A stretch of DNA of 10,861 nt from Dialister sp. UBA6422 (GTDB taxonomy: Bacteria > Bacillota > Negativicutes > Veillonellales > Dialisteraceae). The stretch covers positions 1,353-12,213 of the forward strand of contig DJPC01000109.1 of assembly GCA_002439665.1 (NCBI GenBank), in the 5' to 3' direction. Every line of letters starts with the position of its first letter. Position 1 is the first letter of the stretch. Both the position numbers and the translations under genes were made by a program. Positions 6,790-10,861 of the stretch are shown in pieces. The notes beneath the pieces were generated by a model. That model was given only the letters and a program-made list of their open reading frames with translations, was not told the origin of the DNA and searched no databases.

Positions 6790-7386
6790 CTAATTTCCAA
6801 TTTGACATTCCAATTGTTTCCAATTCACTGTAATGCCTGCAATGGATAAATATACCCCATCAGCGCGTTTGGCAATATACTGATTGGCCAGTCCTACCAA
6901 ATCTCGGTATACACGGCTCATGGCATTGGCTGGAACAATTCCCATCCCCAGTTCATCGGAGACAAAAATAATTTCCCTGTCACATACTTTAGAAATAGAA
7001 TCAAACATAGCATCTAAATCTTTTTCCAATGTATGCTGCAAAGTTTCTAAATCAGATACGCCCAAGGTTTCTACGGTGATTCCCTTCATATGATCCATCA
7101 AAAGATTATTCACATACATGGTAATACAATCAAATAGAATGGCATCTGACCCCTGTAAAACCCTATCCATGACACCTTTGGCTTCATGCATCATTTCATA
7201 GGTCATCCAATCTTTCGGTCTGCGCTCTCTATGAAGCATTACCCTATATTTCATTTCATCATCAAAAATTTGGCTAGTCGCAATGTATCCCTTTCTTTTC
7301 CCTGCAGAATGATACATCAGCTTTTCCGCAAATTCACTTTTCCCACTTCTGGCACCACCAAGAACCAGATAGATTTTATTTTTCAC
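6790..7386 (-). CDS. cobU: CobU, adenosylcobinamide kinase / adenosylcobinamide-phosphate guanylyltransferase
   Basis: This bifunctional enzyme phosphorylates adenosylcobinamide and transfers GMP from GTP to give adenosylcobinamide-GDP, the CobS substrate. The 198 residues are slightly above the usual 180-190. The P-loop LGGARSGKSEFAE is at 9-21. YIATSQIFDDEM (34-45) follows, then HRERRPKDW (52-60), whose His52 corresponds to the guanylylated-histidine region of CobU. FDCITMYVNNLLMD is near 104-117 and FVSDELGMGIVP near 141-152. The start codon is GTG at 7386. It is supported by a strong AGGAGGTGA site seven bases upstream and by the P-loop being close to the N-terminus. It is the first gene of the operon; a structured 400-base intergenic region lies upstream, and no convincing promoter could be chosen there. 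Confidence 0.95.
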   Translation of the reverse strand: MKNKIYLVLGGARSGKSEFAEKLMYHSAGKRKGYIATSQIFDDEMKYRVMLHRERRPKDWMTYEMMHEAKGVMDRVLQGSDAILFDCITMYVNNLLMDHMKGITVETLGVSDLETLQHTLEKDLDAMFDSISKVCDREIIFVSDELGMGIVPANAMSRVYRDLVGLANQYIAKRADGVYLSIAGITVNWKQLECQIGN

Positions 7387-7509
7387 TACTTCACCTCCTG
7401 TTTGCTTTATACATATAGTTATACATATGGAAAATAATTCCCAAAATAAATATAGCTACCATACAACTTGGTATATACCTAATCTATAGCCCTAGGATGG
7501 GCATTTTAT

Positions 7510-7540
7510 ATTCCCCATTTTAACACACTCCTAGGGGAAT
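7510..7540. repeat. Inverted repeat ATTCCCC / GGGGAAT
   Basis: The arms attcccc (7510-7516) and ggggaat (7534-7540) are perfect, with a 17-base loop containing the CCTAGG palindrome edge. It lies 125-155 bases upstream of cobU and would be in its leader if transcription starts further out. No T-tract follows on either strand. Confidence 0.4.
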
Positions 7541-7558
7541 GAAAAGCTAAGAGAGGAT

Positions 7559-7598
7559 AAAGGAATACATCCTTAGAAGGAAAGTGGGATTCCTTTCC
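7559..7598. repeat. Overlapping, mutually exclusive inverted repeats
   Basis: AAAGGAAT (7559-7566) pairs perfectly with ATTCCTTT (7589-7596). GGAAAG (7579-7584) pairs with CTTTCC (7593-7598). The two stems share bases 7593-7596, so only one can form at a time. This is the geometry of an alternative-structure leader, although no known riboswitch was recognised. It lies upstream of the ATPase promoter, so only a cobU transcript would contain it. Confidence 0.4.
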
Positions 7599-7701
7599 CT
7601 TCCATACCTCTTTCACATACACATAATATATAAAACTTGAAATTTTCAATTTTTCTTTTCATCATGAGCATTTGAAATTTTAAAGAGTTCCTCATGTTCT
7701 G

Positions 7702-7730
7702 TTTACGGTGTTCCTAACTAATGATACAAT
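7702..7730 (+). promoter_or_regulatory. Promoter of the metal ATPase gene (extended -10)
   Basis: A -35-like TTTACG (7702-7707) is followed after 17 bases by TACAAT (7725-7730), with TG one base before it (7722-7723), an extended -10. Transcription would start around 7737, giving a leader of about 55 bases to the ATG at 7791. The agreement with the sigma-70/sigma-A consensus is good at -10 and moderate at -35. Confidence 0.55.
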
Positions 7731-7747
7731 GAGTTCATGAGTTAGGA
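7712..7747. promoter_or_regulatory. Inverted repeat around the ATPase -10, candidate operator
   Basis: The arms TCCTAACT (7712-7719) and AGTTAGGA (7740-7747) are perfect 8-bp complements. One sits in the promoter spacer and the other just past the predicted start. This placement suits a metal-responsive repressor of the ArsR or a similar family, but no regulator gene is in the window and the half-sites match no operator I know. The second arm is followed by TTTT, so an early transcript hairpin is also possible. Confidence 0.4.
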
Positions 7748-7790
7748 TTTTGAAAATTGATTTCAATATATTAGTATAGGAGGATATGTA

Positions 7791-10694
7791 ATGAAACAGG
7801 AAGAAAAGCACTCTCACAACTGTGGCTGCTGCCACTGTCATGAAAAACACCATGAAGAAGCCTCTCTCCATGAAACTGATTCTGGTAACGAAGAAGAGGA
7901 AGGGCATCATAATCACCACCATGCACATGATGGCTGCGATTGCGGCCATGATCATAGTCACGAACACGGTCATGATTCTTGCGGCTGCGGACATGATCAT
8001 GGACACGAACATAATCATGAACATAGTCATGGTTCCTGCGGTTGCGGATGCTGCGATGAAGAAGTAGAACCAACCCATCATGACCATTCCCATGATCCGG
8101 AACTAGCAAAGTATAAAGACAATGAAGAAGACATCATGGAATCTGACGAGGACATCAAAATCGATGAACGCCGTGCCTTTGGTCATTTCCATGACAAAGG
8201 AGTCCATCATCAAAAAGGTCATAAAGCCAATTGCCATTGCAAGAATTGCATCGAAGAGGAAGATTGTGATTTCTGTGGCAAAGACCTCGCCTCTTGTCAA
8301 TGTGATTTCCTAGGAAAAGAGTATAATCGCGGCCTATATCATATGGAACACTTAGACTGCCTAGAATGTGCCGCTAAGATGGAAGGAAAAATTCGTGAAA
8401 TGCCTTCTGTTTTCTTTGCTTCCATCAGCTTCCGTAAAAAGGAACTCCGCCTAATTGCCAAAGGGAATCCAGATGTCTTAATTCCTGCCGTACTGGCTGT
8501 ATGTCGGAAGGTAGATGAACATATAGGCATTGTCCCCCCTTCGGATAAGGGGGATTTCAAAACAGAAACCTATGAAATTCCTACCTTAGACTGCGCTGCT
8601 TGTGCTCTTAAACTCGAAAAATTGGTCAACCGGCAGCCCGGAGTTTTATCCGCTTCCATTTCTTTTGCCACCAAAACCATGAAACTCACGGCAAAAGACC
8701 CAGACAGTTTGATTCCTGAACTGACCCGGAAATGTAATGAAGTGGAAAGTCCCACAGAGATTATAAAGAAAAAACGCCCCACTAAGGCACAGAAAAAAGC
8801 AACCACGAAAAAAGAAACCTCTTTCCTGGATACACTAAAAAGTGAAAAAGGGCAGCTTTGGCTTGGAGGTATTCTCTTTGTGATTGGGATGCTCATGCAT
8901 TACAATCCCCTACATCTCTTTACTGGTCTTTCTTCTGTAGGGGATATATTCTTCTTTATTTCCTATATTATCTTAGGTGGTCCTATCGTATGGACAGCAC
9001 TCAAAAATATCACTCATGGAGAATTTTTTGATGAAACATTCCTCATGACCGTTGCCACTGTTGGTGCATTTGCCATTCATGAATACCCAGAAGCCGTGGG
9101 CGTTATGCTTTTCTATCGTATTGGTGAATATTTCCAGGATTTGGCAGCCGATAGAAGTCGTGACCAGATCATGGATGCCGTAGACCTTCGTCCAGAAGTG
9201 GTACAACGCATAAAAGGTGATTCTATGGAAACGATTCCTGCAGAAGAAGCAGAAGTCGGAGATATCCTTCTCATTCGTCCAGGAGACCGCATTCCTTTGG
9301 ATGGTATCATTTGTGAGGGCAAAACCCAGGTGGATACCTCTGCCGTTACAGGGGAACCAAAGCCTGTGGTATGCGGTGTGGGAGACTCTATTGATTCCGG
9401 TTGCGTCAATATGACTGGTACCATCAAATTGCAGGTGGAAAAAATTCTGTCTGAATCCATGGTAAGTCGTATCCTGGACTCTGTAGAAAATGCAGTAGCT
9501 AGCAAGCCAAAAATCGATCGCTTTATTACCCGATTCTCCCGTGTATACACCCCAATCGTTGTATTCGTAGCCATTGCTGTAGCTATATTACCACCCCTTC
9601 TGGTAGGTGCCGACTGGGAAAATTGCATTTACACCGCCCTCACCTTCCTAGTTATTAGCTGTCCTTGTGCTCTTGTCATTTCTGTACCCCTTTCCTTCTT
9701 CGCCGGTATTGGTGCCGCATCCAAAGAAGGGATTCTATTCAAAGGTGGTACCGTGATGGAAGCCCTATCTAATACCAAAGCAGCTGTCCTGGATAAAACG
9801 GGTACTCTCACAGAAGGAAAATTCAAAGTCCGCCAAGTATTGGAAACAACGGATGCCACGGCCAATGAAATTTTGGCTTTGGCCGCTGCAGGAGAAATGT
9901 ACTCTACCCATCCTATTGCCAAATCCATCGTGTCCGCTGCTACAGAGAAGAAATTAAAATTGCCCACTCTGACTCACATGGAAGAAATCGCAGGAAAAGG
10001 AATCAAAGCCGATTGCGAAAGCAAAGATGTATATATCGGAAATGAAAAATTACTCCAGAAAGCACATATCACTCTCCCTTCTCTTCCTATAACCAAAGAA
10101 GTTGGCACAGAAGTATTTGTAGCTAGAGATGGAATCCTCTTAGGGCGTATTACCATTTCTGATGCCATCAAATCTGATACCATCGAAGGCATTGCACATA
10201 TTAAGGAAGAGCACATTACCCCTGTCATGCTTACAGGCGATAATGAAAAAAGTGCCAAAGCCATTGGTGAGTTAGTCGGCATTGATCATATCAATGCTAG
10301 CCTTTTGCCGGAAGATAAATTATCTGAAATGCGAAAAGTAAGAGAAGAATTAGGTTCTGTCCTTTATGTAGGCGATGGAATCAATGATGCTCCTGTACTG
10401 GCTGGCGCTGATGTAGGTGCTGCTATGGGAAGCGGCGCCGATGCAGCCATCGAAGCTGCCGATGTGGTATTCCTGAATTCCAACGTAGACGCTATTCCTA
10501 AAGCAGTACGCATTGCCAAAAAGGTCATTAAAACGGCCTGGGAAAATGTAGCCTTTGCCCTTATTGTAAAGATTGCTGTCATGATTATGGGGCTCTTAGG
10601 ATATGCCAATATGTGGGTGGCTGTATTTGCTGATACAGGTGTTACGATTTTGTGCATCCTCTATGCAGTAAGACTCTTGAAAGTAAAATTCTAA
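7791..10694 (+). CDS. P1B-2-type heavy-metal (Zn/Cd/Pb) translocating ATPase with His/Cys-rich N-terminus
   Basis: This 967-residue inner-membrane pump probably exports Zn2+, Cd2+ or Pb2+ at the cost of ATP. It is CadA/ZntA-like and much longer than the usual 650-750 residues. Residues 7-172 are cytoplasmic and rich in His, Cys, Asp and Glu. Two HMA domains follow, with metal loops LDCLECA (188-194) and LDCAACA (266-272), then a Lys-rich linker (326-342). About eight membrane helices can be placed: 355-370, 383-403, 417-430, 433-448, 586-604, 613-642, 919-937 and 941-963. The actuator motif TGE is at 520-522, the metal-site CPC at 624-626, the phosphorylated Asp668 in DKTGT, the HP motif at 707-708, TGDN at 815-818 and GDGIND at 861-866. 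Lys927 in TM7 and Asp948 (DTG) in TM8, together with CPC, are the P1B-2 pattern; cobalt pumps (P1B-4) have SPC. The ATG has aggagga seven bases upstream, its own promoter at 7702-7730 and a terminator at 10718-10767, so it is a single-gene unit. Confidence 0.95.
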   Translation: MKQEEKHSHNCGCCHCHEKHHEEASLHETDSGNEEEEGHHNHHHAHDGCDCGHDHSHEHGHDSCGCGHDHGHEHNHEHSHGSCGCGCCDEEVEPTHHDHSHDPELAKYKDNEEDIMESDEDIKIDERRAFGHFHDKGVHHQKGHKANCHCKNCIEEEDCDFCGKDLASCQCDFLGKEYNRGLYHMEHLDCLECAAKMEGKIREMPSVFFASISFRKKELRLIAKGNPDVLIPAVLAVCRKVDEHIGIVPPSDKGDFKTETYEIPTLDCAACALKLEKLVNRQPGVLSASISFATKTMKLTAKDPDSLIPELTRKCNEVESPTEIIKKKRPTKAQKKATTKKETSFLDTLKSEKGQLWLGGILFVIGMLMHYNPLHLFTGLSSVGDIFFFISYIILGGPIVWTALKNITHGEFFDETFLMTVATVGAFAIHEYPEAVGVMLFYRIGEYFQDLAADRSRDQIMDAVDLRPEVVQRIKGDSMETIPAEEAEVGDILLIRPGDRIPLDGIICEGKTQVDTSAVTGEPKPVVCGVGDSIDSGCVNMTGTIKLQVEKILSESMVSRILDSVENAVASKPKIDRFITRFSRVYTPIVVFVAIAVAILPPLLVGADWENCIYTALTFLVISCPCALVISVPLSFFAGIGAASKEGILFKGGTVMEALSNTKAAVLDKTGTLTEGKFKVRQVLETTDATANEILALAAAGEMYSTHPIAKSIVSAATEKKLKLPTLTHMEEIAGKGIKADCESKDVYIGNEKLLQKAHITLPSLPITKEVGTEVFVARDGILLGRITISDAIKSDTIEGIAHIKEEHITPVMLTGDNEKSAKAIGELVGIDHINASLLPEDKLSEMRKVREELGSVLYVGDGINDAPVLAGADVGAAMGSGADAAIEAADVVFLNSNVDAIPKAVRIAKKVIKTAWENVAFALIVKIAVMIMGLLGYANMWVAVFADTGVTILCILYAVRLLKVKF
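7935..8054 (+). repeat. In-gene tandem Cys/His repeat (metal-binding module)
   Basis: Residues 49-88 of the ATPase repeat the unit C-x-C-G-H-D-H-x-H-E-H, with the copies linked by SCGCG: CDCGHDHSHEHGHDSCGCG then GHDHGHEHNHEHSHGSCGCG. At the DNA level the copies share catgatcat-like and cacgaaca-like strings, so duplication by slippage or unequal recombination is likely. The segment should bind several soft or borderline metal ions. Copy number may vary between strains. Confidence 0.75.
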
Positions 10695-10717
10695 TTTCTA
10701 TATCCTATATCATCCAT

Positions 10718-10767
10718 AAAATCCCCGGTATGCTGATTGAGCCATTCAACACCATACCGGGGATTTT
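10718..10767. terminator. Strong intrinsic terminator after the ATPase gene
   Basis: The arms AAAATCCCCGGTATG (10718-10732) and CATACCGGGGATTTT (10753-10767) form a perfect 15-bp stem, with a GC-rich core flanked by A-run and T-run. It starts 24 bases past the ATPase stop. The symmetric A/T flanks mean it could also stop transcription coming from the right. Confidence 0.88.
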
Positions 10768-10861
10768 GATATTCTTCTCTCTTCCTTACCATTTTCTTTT
10801 TTATTGTTCCAGATCCATGTTCCGAATCATAAGAAAAATTTTACTATATAGATAGAGAAGG
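10768..10861. other. Right-edge sequence, no gene seen
   Basis: The last bases are pyrimidine-rich (about 10770-10806) and then AT-rich. A short + frame (10652-10855) crosses the ATPase end and its terminator, so it is not a credible gene. Nothing else can be supported here. Confidence 0.5.

Larger units (their letters stand above)
7387..7790. other. Divergent intergenic region between cobU and the metal ATPase
   Basis: No gene is seen. The cobU side holds its ribosome-binding site, a direct repeat TATACATAT (7408-7416 and 7420-7428), the palindrome GGTATATACC (7470-7479), two CCTAGG palindromes (7491-7496, 7530-7535) and nested inverted repeats (7510-7598). The ATPase side holds a promoter and dyad (7702-7747) and TTGAAA/TTTCAA dyads (7750-7766). 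I searched the minus strand for a B12 riboswitch leading into cobU and did not find the consensus blocks (GGTGAAA, CACTG). The cobU promoter and its mode of control remain unassigned. Confidence 0.7.

Noticed and set aside
7559..7600. NiCo or other known metal riboswitch upstream of the ATPase
   Set aside because: The consensus blocks are absent, and the structure lies upstream of the predicted ATPase promoter.
7822..8067. Met/Ala/Ile-rich frame on the + strand inside the ATPase gene
   Set aside because: It is a frame-shifted reading of the same His-rich repeat, with no separate start signal.
7692..8093. 133-residue hydrophobic, Met-rich frame on the minus strand
   Set aside because: It is the antisense of the His-rich codons (cat/cac read as atg/gtg) of the ATPase, so its membrane-like look is an artefact. 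It has no upstream signals.
10652..10855. 67-residue + frame across the ATPase 3' end
   Set aside because: It overlaps the ATPase C-terminus and runs through a strong terminator hairpin. No family is recognised.

Overview
The window looks like a chromosomal piece of a low-to-moderate GC anaerobic Bacillota genome, possibly Negativicutes (Veillonella/Dialister/Megasphaera-like). This rests on Shine-Dalgarno strength, codon and AT bias, and cobalamin gene content. The taxon is an inference I could not test. No mobile element, CRISPR array, tRNA or rRNA was seen.

Layout. Bases 1-531 hold no convincing gene. A compact structured RNA on the + strand at the left edge resembles a B12 riboswitch and may be cut by the window end. 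It is followed by AT-rich sequence with several stem-loops and then the terminator of the minus-strand operon. Bases 532-7386 are a seven-gene minus-strand operon for the late steps of adenosylcobalamin synthesis, in transcription order cobU, cobQ (cbiP), cbiB, cobS, a PduX-type L-threonine kinase, cobD and cobC. Bases 7387-7790 are a divergent intergenic region. It has nested inverted repeats on the cobU side and, on the other side, a promoter with an inverted repeat around its -10. Bases 7791-10694 (+) encode a 967-residue P1B-2-type heavy-metal ATPase with an unusually long His/Cys-rich N-terminus and two HMA domains. A strong intrinsic terminator follows.

How the genes work together. CobQ amidates adenosylcobyrinate a,c-diamide to adenosylcobyric acid. 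The PduX-like kinase makes L-threonine phosphate and CobD decarboxylates it to (R)-1-aminopropan-2-ol phosphate, which CbiB attaches to cobyric acid. CobU activates the product to the GDP form, CobS joins it to alpha-ribazole (phosphate), and CobC removes the phosphate. Corrin-ring genes and cobT are not in the window. The ATPase motifs point to Zn/Cd/Pb export rather than cobalt, so its link to the cobalamin operon may be positional only.

Most notable: (1) cbiB carries a one-base deletion in a G-run; restoring it gives a normal 325-residue protein. (2) A B12-riboswitch-like leader has no gene behind it and points toward the 3' end of the cobalamin operon, which suggests a regulatory or antisense RNA, or a decayed locus. 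(3) The ATPase N-terminus has a repeated Cys/His module and an extra Cys cluster. (4) A long perfect hairpin separates cbiB from cobS.
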